Shown here in pieces: positions 26,076 to 36,454 of a stretch of DNA of 64,000 nt. Position 1 is the first letter of the stretch; the number at the start of each line of letters is the position of its first letter. The stretch covers positions 26,709 through 90,708 of the forward strand of contig SCUZ01000048.1 of NCBI GenBank assembly GCA_004322535.1, given 5' to 3'. The position numbers and the translations under genes were made by a program. The stretch is from Rugosibacter sp. (GTDB lineage: Bacteria > Pseudomonadota > Gammaproteobacteria > Burkholderiales > Rhodocyclaceae). The notes beneath the pieces are model-generated. The model had not been told where the DNA came from, did not search any database, and saw nothing but the letters and a program-made list of their open reading frames with translations.

Positions 26076-27596
26076 ATGATCTATGCCGCACCGGGTGCCC
26101 AAGGTGCCAAAATTCAGTACAAGGCCAAGTATGACAATTTCATTGGTGGTAAGTGGATAGCTCCGGTCAAGGGCCAATATTTCGATGTGATTACGCCGAT
26201 CAACGGCAAGGTTTATACCCAGGCAGCGCGTTCTAGCGCAGAGGATATTGAATTGGCGCTCAATGTGGCTCACGCCGCAGCCGACAAATGGGGCAAGACG
26301 GCACCCGCTGAGCGCGCGAATCTGCTGCTCAAGATTGCAGATCGCATTGAAGCGAATCTCGAACTGCTGGCGTATGCCGAGACGGTGGACAACGGCAAGC
26401 CCATCCGTGAAACTCTGAATGCCGATATTCCGCTGAGCGCCGATCACTTTCGCTACTTCGCTGGATGCGTGAGAGCGCAAGAAGGTGCGCTGAGTGATAT
26501 TGACGAAAACATGGTCGCGTATCATTTTCATGAACCGTTGGGCGTTGTCGGTCAGATTATTCCGTGGAATTTTCCTATTCTGATGGCTGCCTGGAAACTT
26601 GCGCCAGCGCTGGGTGCTGGCAATTGCGTGATCTTGAAGCCGGCTGAGTCAACGCCCATCAGCATACTGATTTTGGCTGAGCTGATCGCCGATTTGCTGC
26701 CTCCCGGTGTGCTGAATATCGTCAACGGTTATGGCCGTGAAGCGGGGTTGCCGTTGGCAACCAGTAAGCGCATCGCAAAAATTGCCTTTACCGGTTCTAC
26801 TTCGACTGGCCGCGTGATTGCGCAGGCCGCTGCAAATAACCTGATTCCTGCCACGCTCGAACTTGGCGGCAAGTCGCCCAACATTTTCTTTGCGGATGTC
26901 ATGGCAGCCGATGATGGATTTCTCGATAAAGCAATCGAAGGTTTAGTGCTTTTCGCCTTCAACCAGGGAGAAGTCTGCACCTGTCCCTCGCGCGCGCTGA
27001 TCCAGGAGTCGATTTACGATAAATTCATGGAACGGTGCCTGGCGCGTGTCAAGGCCATCAAGCAAGGCAACCCGCTGGATACTGAAACCATGATTGGTGC
27101 ACAGGCATCAAAGGAGCAACTGACCAAGATTCTGTCTTATCTTGATCTGGGCCGGCAAGAAGGGGCCGAGGTGCTTATCGGCGGTGAACAGGCGCAAGTG
27201 GGTGGCGATTTGGCAGGTGGTTATTATGTTCAGCCGACGTTGTTCAAAGGGCATAACAAAATGCGGATATTTCAGGAAGAAATTTTTGGCCCGGTACTCG
27301 CCGTCACTACCTTCAAGGATGAAGCGAATGCCCTGACGATTGCCAACGACACGCTATATGGTCTGGGTGCCGGTGTGTGGAGCCGCAATGGCAATGTGGC
27401 TTACCGGATGGGCCGTGCCATCAAAGCCGGTCGCGTATGGGTCAATTGTTTTCATGCTTACCCGGCTCACGCCGCATTTGGTGGGTACAAGGAATCCGGC
27501 ATCGGCCGCGAAACCCACAAGATTATGCTGGATCATTATCAGCAGACCAAGAATCTTCTGATCAGTTACGCTGAACAGAAACTGGGTTTCTTTTGA
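26076..27596 (+). CDS. NAD-dependent aldehyde dehydrogenase (ExaC/acetaldehyde-type)
   Basis: 506 residues. The motifs are [17 protein letters not shown], the NAD loop FTGSTSTGR, the general base in ELGGKSPNI and the catalytic cysteine in [13 protein letters not shown]. The double Cys and the C-terminal [14 protein letters not shown] are typical of the ExaC/AldB group that oxidises acetaldehyde and other short aldehydes. The start has ATAAGGAGACTCAA. The DUF779 gene follows 84 bp downstream, the usual partner of this group. The upstream inverted repeat at 25890-25941 is a candidate control site. Confidence 0.9.
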   Translation: MIYAAPGAQGAKIQYKAKYDNFIGGKWIAPVKGQYFDVITPINGKVYTQAARSSAEDIELALNVAHAAADKWGKTAPAERANLLLKIADRIEANLELLAYAETVDNGKPIRETLNADIPLSADHFRYFAGCVRAQEGALSDIDENMVAYHFHEPLGVVGQIIPWNFPILMAAWKLAPALGAGNCVILKPAESTPISILILAELIADLLPPGVLNIVNGYGREAGLPLATSKRIAKIAFTGSTSTGRVIAQAAANNLIPATLELGGKSPNIFFADVMAADDGFLDKAIEGLVLFAFNQGEVCTCPSRALIQESIYDKFMERCLARVKAIKQGNPLDTETMIGAQASKEQLTKILSYLDLGRQEGAEVLIGGEQAQVGGDLAGGYYVQPTLFKGHNKMRIFQEEIFGPVLAVTTFKDEANALTIANDTLYGLGAGVWSRNGNVAYRMGRAIKAGRVWVNCFHAYPAHAAFGGYKESGIGRETHKIMLDHYQQTKNLLISYAEQKLGFF

Positions 27597-27680
27597 CAGT
27601 CTGCCGATAGTTGTTGAGTTGCGTAAATTGCGTTGGGCCTGCAGAGCGGGAAACTGCTTCTGTATCGTGTGGAGGTGGTT

Positions 27681-28058
27681 ATGGTTGAGAGAGTCATTGC
27701 GACAGAAGCTGCTCTTGAGCTGATCGAATTTCTCAAGAACAAGTATGGCCTGGTGTTCTTTCATCAGTCGGGTGGCTGCTGTGACAACAGCGCCGCGAAT
27801 TGCTATCTGCCCGGCGAGCTGACGATTGGCGCAGGCGATGTTTTTCTCGGAAATATCGGGGGCTGCCCGTTCTATATCGGCAAGTCGCAATATGAATACT
27901 GGAAGCACACCCAGTTAATTATCGACGTGATTGAAGGCACGGGAGGGACTTTTTCACTGGAGGGGCCGGAGGGCAAAGCTTTCCATACTCGATCGCGCGT
28001 ATTCACTGATGGAGAGCGGGCTGAGTTGGATAAAGAATTTGAGCAAAGAATTGTGTGA
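27681..28058 (+). CDS. DUF779 protein, aldehyde dehydrogenase partner
   Basis: 125 residues from MVERVIATEAALELI; GGAGG ten bases before this ATG decides the start over one at 27633. Conserved features are GLVFFHQSGGCCDNSAANCY, with a Cys-Cys pair and a third Cys, and GCPFYIGKSQYEYW. Members of DUF779 are found next to ExaC/AldB aldehyde dehydrogenases and occasionally fused to them; their biochemical role is not settled. The cysteines and glycines suggest metal or thiol chemistry. A strong terminator follows. Confidence 0.88.
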   Translation: MVERVIATEAALELIEFLKNKYGLVFFHQSGGCCDNSAANCYLPGELTIGAGDVFLGNIGGCPFYIGKSQYEYWKHTQLIIDVIEGTGGTFSLEGPEGKAFHTRSRVFTDGERAELDKEFEQRIV

Positions 28059-28088
28059 TGAAATAAGCGCTTCGGCTTTACGCCCTAC

Positions 28089-28122
28089 AAAAAAGCCATC
28101 TCATTTGAGATGGCTTTTTTTT
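28089..28122. terminator. Bidirectional Rho-independent terminator
   Basis: Stem GCCATCTCA-TT-TGAGATGGC flanked by A6 on the left and T8 on the right. It serves DUF779 from the left and the cytochrome c4 gene (stop at 28155) from the right. Confidence 0.9.
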
Positions 28123-28154
28123 AACACCGCGCGCAAAAATACGAGGCGTAGGTT

Positions 28155-28808
28155 TTAATGCAGCCCTGCCATGTAATCGGTAACTGCCTTGATTTCAGGA
28201 TCCGTCATTTTCAGCGCAATGGTACGCATGATCCTGGCGGGATCATTTGCGCGCGTACCTTCGCGGAAGGCCTTGAGTTGGGCTTCGGCGTAATCCGCAT
28301 GTTGGCCACTTACACGCGGATATTGCGCGGGGATGCCGGCACCCCTGGGGCCGTGGCACGAGGCGCAGGCGGGCAGGCCTTTATCACTGATGCCGCGACG
28401 ATAAATCGTTTGGCCTAGCTTGACAGTAGCTTCGTTTTTCGCGGTGCCGGGTTTGGCGGTTTGTGCCGCAAAGTAGGCGGCCAGATCACGCATCTGGCCA
28501 AGATCATACGGGGCGATCATGCCACCCATGACGGCATTGGCGCGTAGTGCGGGCTGGCCATCAATCGCTTTAAAATTGGTCATCTGTTTGAGCAGGTAAT
28601 CATAACTTTGCCCGGCCAGCGTAGGGTTTATTGGAATGAGGCTATTGCCATCGACACCATGACAGGCAGCGCAAACGGTGGTTGCGATTTCCTTGCCACG
28701 TGTCGCGTCACCCATGGGAGCCTTGTGGGTAGAGGCTTTGCCCGTGCCGGCTGCATGTGCGCCGCAGGTGATAACTGCAAAAATTAATGCAAACAGGAAA
28801 CGACTCAT
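28155..28808 (-). CDS. Dihaem cytochrome c4
   Basis: 217 residues with a signal peptide ending around AHAA (residue 20). There are two haem c sites in tandem domains, CAACH at 46-50 and CASCH at 148-152, each followed by a class I fold with a downstream Met (GGMIAPYDLG; ALKMTDPE). This is the cytochrome c4 arrangement, a periplasmic carrier between the bc1 complex and terminal oxidases. It is divergent from engB across 182 bp, in which I see nothing definite. Confidence 0.9.
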   Translation of the reverse strand: MSRFLFALIFAVITCGAHAAGTGKASTHKAPMGDATRGKEIATTVCAACHGVDGNSLIPINPTLAGQSYDYLLKQMTNFKAIDGQPALRANAVMGGMIAPYDLGQMRDLAAYFAAQTAKPGTAKNEATVKLGQTIYRRGISDKGLPACASCHGPRGAGIPAQYPRVSGQHADYAEAQLKAFREGTRANDPARIMRTIALKMTDPEIKAVTDYMAGLH

Positions 28809-28990
28809 GATGACAAATTCTCCGATTAACTGCCGACTGTCCGGCCCGTGAAAGCTGTTATTCTACCTTAGGCTAAAAGTAGCTTATCCATTGCTCGCCG
28901 CCATTTCATGCTTCATCACCGCTTTGTACGGTGCTCTTGAGGCAAAATTGAATCAAACTTGAATCAAATCCTCTTTTTATTCCTTTTGCC

Positions 28991-29671
28991 ATGGCCCTTT
29001 TTCGTCACGCCACTTTTGAAATTTCTGCCGCCAAGCCAAGTGGCTTGCCACCCTCTTTAGGGTCGGAGATCGCCTTTGCCGGCCGTTCCAACGCAGGCAA
29101 ATCAAGTGCTATTAATACGCTGGTTGGCCACACGCGGCTGGCTTTTGTTTCCAAAACACCCGGGCGCACGCAGTTAATCAATGTGTTCCGCATGAAAAAC
29201 GGCGCGGCGCTGGTGGATCTGCCCGGCTATGGGTATGCTCAAGTGCCCCTGGCGGTACGATTGCAATGGCAAGGCTTGCTGGAGGAATACCTGATCCGGC
29301 GGAGTAACTTGATGGGGCTGGTGCTGATTATGGATTCGCGCCGTCCGCTAACAGAACTGGACTGGAAAATGATCGGTTGGTTTGCACCCACGGGGCGCCC
29401 CATTCATTGTTTACTCACGAAGTCAGACAAGCTCACTCGCCAGGAGCAAAGCAAAACCTTGCGCGACACACGCGCCGCGCTCGCCGAGTATGGCCCGAGA
29501 GTGACTGTGCAGTTATTTTCCAGCCTGAAAAAAACCGGAATGGAAGAGGTTGAAAAAATCGTGGGTGGGTGGCTTGGAATAGAAGCGGGAGGAGATGATG
29601 CCAGCCATGATAGAGAACAAGAAAAACCCTCGGCTACCGGGGGAGGGTTAGCCGAGGGCGAAATTGCTTAA
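28991..29671 (+). CDS. engB: Ribosome biogenesis GTPase EngB (YsxC/YihA), with repeat-encoded tail
   Basis: 226 residues, longer than the usual 195-210. The G1 loop is GRSNAGKSSAINTL, G2/G3 are TPGRTQLINVF and DLPGYGYA, G4 is LTKSDKL, and G5 is near LFSSLKKTG. EngB helps late 50S assembly and cell division. The last 15 or so residues (KPSATGGGLAEGEIA) are encoded by a strong hairpin at 29627-29658 and are not part of the GTPase fold, so the original stop has probably been displaced by that element. Confidence 0.94.
   Translation: MALFRHATFEISAAKPSGLPPSLGSEIAFAGRSNAGKSSAINTLVGHTRLAFVSKTPGRTQLINVFRMKNGAALVDLPGYGYAQVPLAVRLQWQGLLEEYLIRRSNLMGLVLIMDSRRPLTELDWKMIGWFAPTGRPIHCLLTKSDKLTRQEQSKTLRDTRAALAEYGPRVTVQLFSSLKKTGMEEVEKIVGGWLGIEAGGDDASHDREQEKPSATGGGLAEGEIA
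29627..29658. repeat. Hairpin at the 3' end of engB
   Basis: CCCTCGGCTA and TAGCCGAGGG form a perfect 10-bp stem around a G-rich loop. It encodes the engB tail. There is no T-run after it, so termination is doubtful. Confidence 0.7.
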
Positions 29672-29708
29672 CATGTTGTCTGGCAATTGGCCTAACAATG
29701 TGTCAAGA

Positions 29709-29735
29709 CCCCTGCCAAGGGGGAGAAAGCAGGGG
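29709..29735. repeat. Hairpin in the engB-hemB gap
   Basis: CCCCTGC at 29709-29715 pairs with GCAGGGG at 29729-29735 around CAAGGGGGAGAAA. The 182-bp gap holds this and a small AATCA/TGATT hairpin at 29767-29782, and no gene. Confidence 0.5.
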
Positions 29736-29826
29736 GCGCCGCACAAAGAACGTGATGAAAAGGGGGGAATCAGCACGTTGATTCTTTGCTTGGCACACGC
29801 CATGTTGGATAAGGCAAGTCCGGTAA

Positions 29827-30900
<1,074 letters not shown>

Positions 30901-30944
30901 AAAATACGAACTCAAAAGCCCGGTTTGGAGGGTGCTAGTCGGCT

Positions 30945-30980
30945 TTGAAAAGTCGGCGCTGCCGATACGGCGTCGAAGGC
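30945..30980 (+). repeat. Dispersed repeat copy between hemB and slmA
   Basis: TTGAAAAGTCGGCGCTG with an exact 14-base core, then CCGATACGGCGTCGAAGGC. It lies between convergent genes. Confidence 0.75.
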
Positions 30981-30984
30981 TGCG

Positions 30985-31554
30985 TTAGCGTGCCAAAAGT
31001 GGCCACTGCGTCGACCACTGCGCCAGCGGGTCTTCCTTGAAGCCGCTTTTTACAAAGCGCTGCCAGCGGCCCAGCGTGTAACAAACGAGCAAATTGGCAT
31101 GTGCACTGCAATCATGTTCAGTGCTGAGCGCACCTTGTGCCGTGGCTATTTTCAGGCATTGCTTGAGTGTGACTTCGATGCGGTCGAGCAGTTGATTGAT
31201 GCGCGCCTGCAAACGCGCATTTTCATGCACCAGTGCATCGCCCACCAATACACGTGTCAAGCCGCGATTTTTTTGCGCGAAGCGCAACAGTGAGGCGACA
31301 ATCGCCTCCGCCTGTTTCAAGCCGGATTCTTCCGCTGTTTCAATTTGGCCGATCACGCTGAACACCCCGCTTTCGATAAACTCAATCAGTCCTTCGTACA
31401 TCTGTGCCTTGCTCGCAAAGTGGCGATACAGGGCGGCTTCAGAGACATTCAGTTGCTTTGCCAGCAGCGCTGTTGTCACTTTCTCTGCAGTCGGTCGCTC
31501 GAGCATTTCGGCGATGGTTTGCAGAATGACCAGCTTTTTTTCGCTCATAACCAT
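30985..31554 (-). CDS. slmA: Nucleoid occlusion factor, TetR family
   Basis: 189 residues; MSEKK at 31548 is an alternative start. The helix-turn-helix region TTALLAKQLNVSEAALYRHFASKAQMYEGLIEFIE (interrupted here only by normal variation) is the SlmA signature. The protein binds dispersed chromosomal sites and blocks FtsZ ring formation over the nucleoid; in many beta- and gammaproteobacteria it sits beside argB, pyrE or dut. It starts 5 bases after the argB stop, so the two are co-transcribed. The C-terminal half is helical, without ligand motifs. Confidence 0.88.
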   Translation of the reverse strand: MVMSEKKLVILQTIAEMLERPTAEKVTTALLAKQLNVSEAALYRHFASKAQMYEGLIEFIESGVFSVIGQIETAEESGLKQAEAIVASLLRFAQKNRGLTRVLVGDALVHENARLQARINQLLDRIEVTLKQCLKIATAQGALSTEHDCSAHANLLVCYTLGRWQRFVKSGFKEDPLAQWSTQWPLLAR

Positions 31555-31558
31555 CCCG

Positions 31559-32479
<921 letters not shown>

Positions 32480-32499
32480 CTAGCGATGTACACAAGAAA

Positions 32500-32536
32500 A
32501 CGGGGCGCAATCACCGCGAAGGTGACTGCGCCCCGT
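32500..32536 (-). terminator. Rho-independent terminator of hsp20
   Basis: A 10-bp outer stem (ACGGGGCGCA/TGCGCCCCGT) and a 5-bp inner stem (TCACC/GGTGA) enclose the loop GCGAA. On the minus strand it is followed by TTTTCTTG. It sits 110 bp downstream of hsp20. Confidence 0.8.
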
Positions 32537-32585
32537 AGATATCATGGATGCCGTATCTCCACTGTCGGCTTTGCACAGCCGACCG

Positions 32586-32645
32586 GCTTCGGCGGCACGG
32601 AGCACTGCTCCGCGAAACCCCACCTACGCCCAGTGCCGACTTCCT
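32586..32645 (-). repeat. Divergent dispersed-repeat-like copy downstream of hsp20
   Basis: On the minus strand, AAGTCGGCACTGG is followed by TTTCGCGGAGCAGTGCTCCG and TGCCGCCGAA, the same order of blocks as the full repeat (core, then CGCGAAGCA, then hairpin). It is diverged, so the assignment is tentative. Confidence 0.4.
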
Positions 32646-32646
32646 T

Positions 32647-33060
32647 TTACTGAATGCTCAGTCGTTTGGCTTGCGCTGCCACTTTCTTCGGCAACACCAG
32701 CTCCAGCACGCCATCGTTGTATTTGGCGCTGGCCTGCGCTTCGTCAACTTCTTGTGGCAGCTGGAAGCTGCGCGAGATCTTGCCGAAATAACGTTCGCTA
32801 CGCAACACTTGTTCGCCTTCCTTGACTTCTTTCTCTTCACGGCGCTCGGCAGAAATCGAGACGACAGCGCCATCAATGGAAACGTGAATGTCCTCTTTCT
32901 TCACACCCGGAACTTCCGCATGAATGGCATAGGCATTTTCACGTTCTTTGACGTCAACTTTCAAGGCCGGTGCTTCTGTCTTTTCGCCGAACTCAACAGG
33001 ACGCACAAAAAAGCCGCGCAGCAAATCGTTCAATGGATCACGATATATCAGGTTGTTCAT
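32647..33060 (-). CDS. Small heat-shock protein, Hsp20 family
   Basis: 137 residues with an alpha-crystallin domain from about 40 to 130 (VKERENAYAIHAEVPGVKKE, ERYFGKISRSFQLP, DGVLELVLPKK). It ends with a short tail (RLSIQ) whose I-x-I-like anchor is incomplete. These ATP-independent chaperones hold unfolding proteins in the cytoplasm. A sigma-32-like promoter is present at 33118-33147 on the same strand, and AGGAAG precedes the ATG. A terminator lies downstream. Confidence 0.93.
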   Translation of the reverse strand: MNNLIYRDPLNDLLRGFFVRPVEFGEKTEAPALKVDVKERENAYAIHAEVPGVKKEDIHVSIDGAVVSISAERREEKEVKEGEQVLRSERYFGKISRSFQLPQEVDEAQASAKYNDGVLELVLPKKVAAQAKRLSIQ

Positions 33061-33117
33061 TTTTCTTCCTTTCTTGATTAATGGGTGACTCCCACCCCTG
33101 TGAGAGTCTTATGGCAT

Positions 33118-33147
33118 CTATATAGGCGCGCCCCGTCAGTTTTCAAG
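33118..33147 (-). promoter_or_regulatory. Sigma-32-like heat-shock promoter of hsp20
   Basis: Read on the minus strand: GCTCTTGAA, 13-14 bases, then GCCTATATAG. This fits the CTTGAA / CCCATnT pattern of heat-shock promoters with one or two changes in the -10 part. It is 58 bp or more upstream of the hsp20 start codon. Confidence 0.55.
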
Positions 33148-33168
33148 AGCATGTAACATGGGGCCGTT

Positions 33169-33738
33169 ATGACCCAGCATGAACTTTCAGGCGCTGTAAG
33201 CGCGCTGCGGCCCCGCCTGCTGCGCTTCGCCCATCTGCAATTACGCGACACCTCTGCCGCCGAAGATGTTGTGCAGGACACCCTGCTTGCTGCTACCGAG
33301 CGAGCCCACCAGTTTGCCGGCGCCGCAGCGGTATCGACATGGGTCTTTGCCATTCTGAAGAACAAAATCATCGATGAATTTCGTCGCCGCAGTCGTCAGC
33401 CGCAAGCGGATGTCGATGTTGAGCAGGAGCAGGGGCTTGAAGATGCATTGGAAGATCAATTCGATGAGCGTGGTCATTGGGTCTCGCATCCCACGCCTTG
33501 GGCTGACCCGCAGGCTTCGCTGGAGCAAAAGCGGTTCTGGGCAGTCTTCGAGATTTGTATCAGCGGGTTACCTGAAAAAACCGCACGGGTTTTCGGCATG
33601 CGTGAATTGTTGGGCATGGAAACGGAAGAAATTTGTAAGGAACTGGGGTTGTCCACGTCGAATTGCTGGGTGCTCTTGCACCGGGCGCGTTTGGGATTGC
33701 GCGATTGCTTGTCCCGACGCTGGTTTGGAGAAAATTAA
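33169..33738 (+). CDS. ECF sigma factor of the Hvf copper-peptide operon
   Basis: 189 residues. Region 2 (LLRFAHLQLRDTSAAEDVVQ, TWVFAILKNKIIDEFRR) and region 4 (GLPEKTARVFGMRELLGMET, LGLSTSNCWVLLHRARLGL) are separated by an acidic linker of about 55 residues. Such ECF factors head the DUF692/DUF2063 gene clusters of proteobacteria and respond to metal or envelope stress. The anti-sigma gene starts at the next base after the stop. It probably transcribes its own operon (33169-36732), but I cannot define its promoter with confidence. Confidence 0.88.
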   Translation: MTQHELSGAVSALRPRLLRFAHLQLRDTSAAEDVVQDTLLAATERAHQFAGAAAVSTWVFAILKNKIIDEFRRRSRQPQADVDVEQEQGLEDALEDQFDERGHWVSHPTPWADPQASLEQKRFWAVFEICISGLPEKTARVFGMRELLGMETEEICKELGLSTSNCWVLLHRARLGLRDCLSRRWFGEN

Positions 33739-33936
33739 ATGCTGTCGTGTCGCGAAGAAACAGAATTGATGTCACAAAGGCTGGATCGTCCGTTGTCATT
33801 CGGCGAGCGATTCGGTCTGCGTTTTCATCTGTTATTCTGCCGTGGCTGTCGCGCGACCCAACAACATTTTGCTTTTCTGCGGACTGCTACACGGGCTTGG
33901 CGAGAGCACCATGATGTTGATTCAATCCCGCGTTAA
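33739..33936 (+). CDS. Small zinc-binding anti-sigma factor
   Basis: 65 residues without a membrane helix. The sequence opens MLSCREETELMSQRLDRPLS, as in zinc anti-sigma (zf-HC2) proteins, and has H30-x3-C34-x2-C37 plus Cys4: the ZAS zinc motif. It should hold the ECF factor encoded directly before it, releasing it on metal or oxidant exposure. The start codon adjoins the sigma stop codon, so stoichiometric co-translation is likely. Confidence 0.82.
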   Translation: MLSCREETELMSQRLDRPLSFGERFGLRFHLLFCRGCRATQQHFAFLRTATRAWREHHDVDSIPR

Positions 33937-33963
33937 TCATTTACAACTTTAAGGAGTAACACA

Positions 33964-34329
33964 ATGAAAAAGATGAATTCCCTTACCCTCGTTGTTGGGG
34001 CCGCTTTTGCAACGACCGTTTTCAGCACCGCTGCTTTTGCTGGCAGTAACCCTTTTGCCATGCAGAAGCTCGATAGCGGCTACCAGCTTGCAGCCGCTGA
34101 TACCGACAAGAAAATGGATGGTTCATGCGGCGACAAGATGAAGGATGGCAAGTGTGGCGCCAAAATGAAAAAGAAAGATGGCAAATGTGGCGAAGGCAAA
34201 TGCGGCGCGAACAAAAAGAAAATGCATGATGGCAAATGTGGCGCTGATAAGATGAAAGACGGCAGCTGTGGTGCCGGGAAAAAAATGGAAGAACCGATGG
34301 AAAAACCCAAAGCTGAAGAAGCAAAGTAA
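33964..34329 (+). CDS. hvfA: HvfA-type copper-binding RiPP precursor
   Basis: 121 residues preceded by AAGGAGTAACACA. A signal peptide ends at AFA26, then GSNPF at 27-31, a leader-like GYQLAAAD segment, and a Lys/Met/Cys-rich region. That region has six CG motifs: DGSCG 52-56, DGKCG 61-65, DGKCG 72-76, EGKCG 77-81, DGKCG 89-93, DGSCG 99-103. The only cysteines in the mature part are these six. In the Hvf family, EGKCG cysteines are converted by the MNIO enzyme (DUF692) and its partner into copper-binding oxazolone/thioamide groups. The tail (MEEPMEKPKAEEAK) is acidic. Modification of all six motifs is inferred, not shown. Confidence 0.82.
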   Translation: MKKMNSLTLVVGAAFATTVFSTAAFAGSNPFAMQKLDSGYQLAAADTDKKMDGSCGDKMKDGKCGAKMKKKDGKCGEGKCGANKKKMHDGKCGADKMKDGSCGAGKKMEEPMEKPKAEEAK

Positions 34330-34347
34330 TACAGTCAGTTTGTAGTC

Positions 34348-35205
34348 ATGAAATCCACTGTGATTTCAGGAGCGGGCCTCGGCTTCAGGCGGGAACTTAT
34401 TCCCGAGCTGAAAGCCGGGGTGCCGGGCTTCGTGAGTTTTTTTGAACTGGCACCAGAAAACTGGGCTGACATGGGTGGTAGCTCAGCCAAGGATTTACGT
34501 GCTTTTACCGAGCGCTACCCTTTTGTCTGCCACGGCTTGTCGCTTGATCTGGGCGGTCCTTCACCGCTGGATGAATCGTTACTCCATCGCACCCGCAGTT
34601 TCATGCAACAGCAAGGCATCACGCTGTATACCGAGCATTTATCCTGGTGTGCGGATGATGGTCACTTGTACGATTTGTTACCGATTCCGTTAACAGAAGA
34701 GGCTGTGCACTGGGTCGCAGGTCGCATCCGCCACGCGCAGGATATTCTTGGCATGCGGATTGGTGTTGAAAATGCGTCGACTTACCTCATTCCGCCGGGT
34801 GCAGAAATGACGGAACTGGAATTCATTCGCGCAGTGGTTACTGAGGCGGATTGCTTGCTGCATCTGGATATTAACAATATTGTTGTCAATAGCTTGAATC
34901 ATGGTTTTAATGCCGGCGAATTTCTGCGCGCTTTGCCGCTGGAACGCATCTGTTACATGCATGTGGCCGGCCACCATGTCGAGTCGGATGGATTGGTGAT
35001 CGACACCCATGGTGCGGATGTTATCGACCCGGTGTGGCAATTGCTTGCCGAAGCATATGCGCTGTGTGGTGCTGTACCTACCTGTCTCGAGCGCGATTTT
35101 AATTTTCCTGAACTGGGAGTTCTTGGCCGAGAGGTCGAACACATCGCCACGTTGCAGGCGCAGCATGAAATGCATAAAAATAAAATTCAACGGGCCGTCG
35201 CATGA
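34348..35205 (+). CDS. hvfB: MNIO-family peptide-modifying enzyme (DUF692)
   Basis: 285 residues in a TIM barrel of the multinuclear non-haem iron family, which also includes methanobactin MbnB. Metal-ligand candidates are in order: CHGLSLDLG (His62), YTEHLSW (Glu96/His97), GVENAS (Glu141), HLDINN (Asp174), MHVAGHH (His205/209), IDTHGADV (Asp/His near 219-221) and CLERD (Glu248). With a DUF2063 partner it oxidises cysteines of a precursor peptide, here presumably HvfA immediately upstream. It overlaps hvfC by 4 bp. Confidence 0.9.
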   Translation: MKSTVISGAGLGFRRELIPELKAGVPGFVSFFELAPENWADMGGSSAKDLRAFTERYPFVCHGLSLDLGGPSPLDESLLHRTRSFMQQQGITLYTEHLSWCADDGHLYDLLPIPLTEEAVHWVAGRIRHAQDILGMRIGVENASTYLIPPGAEMTELEFIRAVVTEADCLLHLDINNIVVNSLNHGFNAGEFLRALPLERICYMHVAGHHVESDGLVIDTHGADVIDPVWQLLAEAYALCGAVPTCLERDFNFPELGVLGREVEHIATLQAQHEMHKNKIQRAVA

Positions 35206-35960
35206 ATGCGCGGCTTCCTTTTCAGGATTTTCAATTTGCGCTGGCCCGCCACCTGCGTCATCCACACCGTGTGCCGCGCCCCGTGGGGGTGCCAGCACGC
35301 CGCACGGATATCTATCATGGATTGGTGCGCAACAATCTTGAAGGTTTTTTGCTGGCTTGCTTCCCTATTACGCATGCATTGCTTGGCGTGCGTCGCTGGC
35401 AGCGATTGGTCGATGTTTTTTTTCGTGAAGCAGGTTGTCATACGCCTTATTTCCGTGAAATTCCGCGTGAATTTTTGCACTGGTTGCTAGAGGCGCCATC
35501 GCTACCAGTTACCTTTCCTGATTGGTTGCCAGAGTTGGCTCATTACGAGTGGGTCGAGCTGGCGGTTGATGTGATGGAAACATCGCCACCGCCTGAGTAC
35601 AACCCGACAGGCAACTTGCTAAATGAACAGCCAGTGCTGGCTGCGGCGGCAATGAATCTCGCTTATGTCTGGCCGGTACACCGCATCGGCCTCGAGTGGC
35701 GGCCACGCAAACCCAGCGCGACGCATTTGCTGGTGTTTCGGGATGCGCATGAAGCAGTGCAATTTATCGCGCTGAATCCAGTCAGCGCACGTTTGGTGGT
35801 CTTGCTGCAAGCGGCCGAAAGCCAGCTTAGCGGCCGCGACGCTTGCCTGCAGATTGCCCATGAATTGCAGCATCCCGAACCGGAATTACTCCTCATGCAT
35901 GGTGTACATTTGTTGAATCAACTACGCACCGCAGGTGCCATTTTAGGGAGCAGAAAATGA
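35202..35960 (+). CDS. hvfC: HvfC partner protein (DUF2063)
   Basis: 252 residues. The N-terminal DUF2063 domain has [15 protein letters not shown] and [19 protein letters not shown], followed by a C-terminal domain with [10 protein letters not shown]. In characterised MNIO systems the DUF2063 (MbnC-like) protein binds the leader peptide and pairs with the iron enzyme. Start overlaps hvfB and end overlaps the DoxX gene by 4 bp each, so the proteins are probably made in fixed ratio. Confidence 0.88.
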   Translation: MNARLPFQDFQFALARHLRHPHRVPRPVGVPARRTDIYHGLVRNNLEGFLLACFPITHALLGVRRWQRLVDVFFREAGCHTPYFREIPREFLHWLLEAPSLPVTFPDWLPELAHYEWVELAVDVMETSPPPEYNPTGNLLNEQPVLAAAAMNLAYVWPVHRIGLEWRPRKPSATHLLVFRDAHEAVQFIALNPVSARLVVLLQAAESQLSGRDACLQIAHELQHPEPELLLMHGVHLLNQLRTAGAILGSRK

Positions 35961-36454
35961 CGAAGCTATGGGCAACTATTGTACGGTTGCTGGATGCTAC
36001 AGGCGACTGGGTGAGTTTTTTGGGTTTGCGCTTACTTCTGGGCTGGGAGTTCTTTGAATCCGGCCTGGAAAAGTATCATGGGGATAACTGGTTTGCCGAC
36101 ATCCAGGATAAATTCCCTACCCCGTTTAATCTTATGCCCGTTAATGTTAGTTGGTCGATGGCGACCTGGTTCGAGTTGATCGGTGGTGTGGCATTAGTGG
36201 CTGGATTGGGTACGCGATTTTTTGCGGTATCTCTTTTTGTGCTCACGGTCGTTGCAACCGCAGCTGTCCATTGGCCAACCGAGTGGCATACGCTGACCGA
36301 GTTGGTGAAAGGTTATGCCATCACCGATGACGGTCACGGCAATTTCAAGCTGCCGTTGATATTTCTGGCGATGCTCTTGCCATTGGTTTTTTACGGCCCT
36401 GGAAAATTATCGCTGGATACCTGGATTTCCCGGCGTTGCCTGGGTAAGGCATGA
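35957..36454 (+). CDS. hvfD: DoxX-family membrane protein of the Hvf operon
   Basis: 165 residues with four hydrophobic helices ([65 protein letters not shown] among them). DoxX proteins close the hvfABC and related metal-induced clusters; their function is not established and may be redox or peptide export. The end overlaps the CWC gene by 4 bp. Confidence 0.87.
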   Translation: MTKLWATIVRLLDATGDWVSFLGLRLLLGWEFFESGLEKYHGDNWFADIQDKFPTPFNLMPVNVSWSMATWFELIGGVALVAGLGTRFFAVSLFVLTVVATAAVHWPTEWHTLTELVKGYAITDDGHGNFKLPLIFLAMLLPLVFYGPGKLSLDTWISRRCLGKA

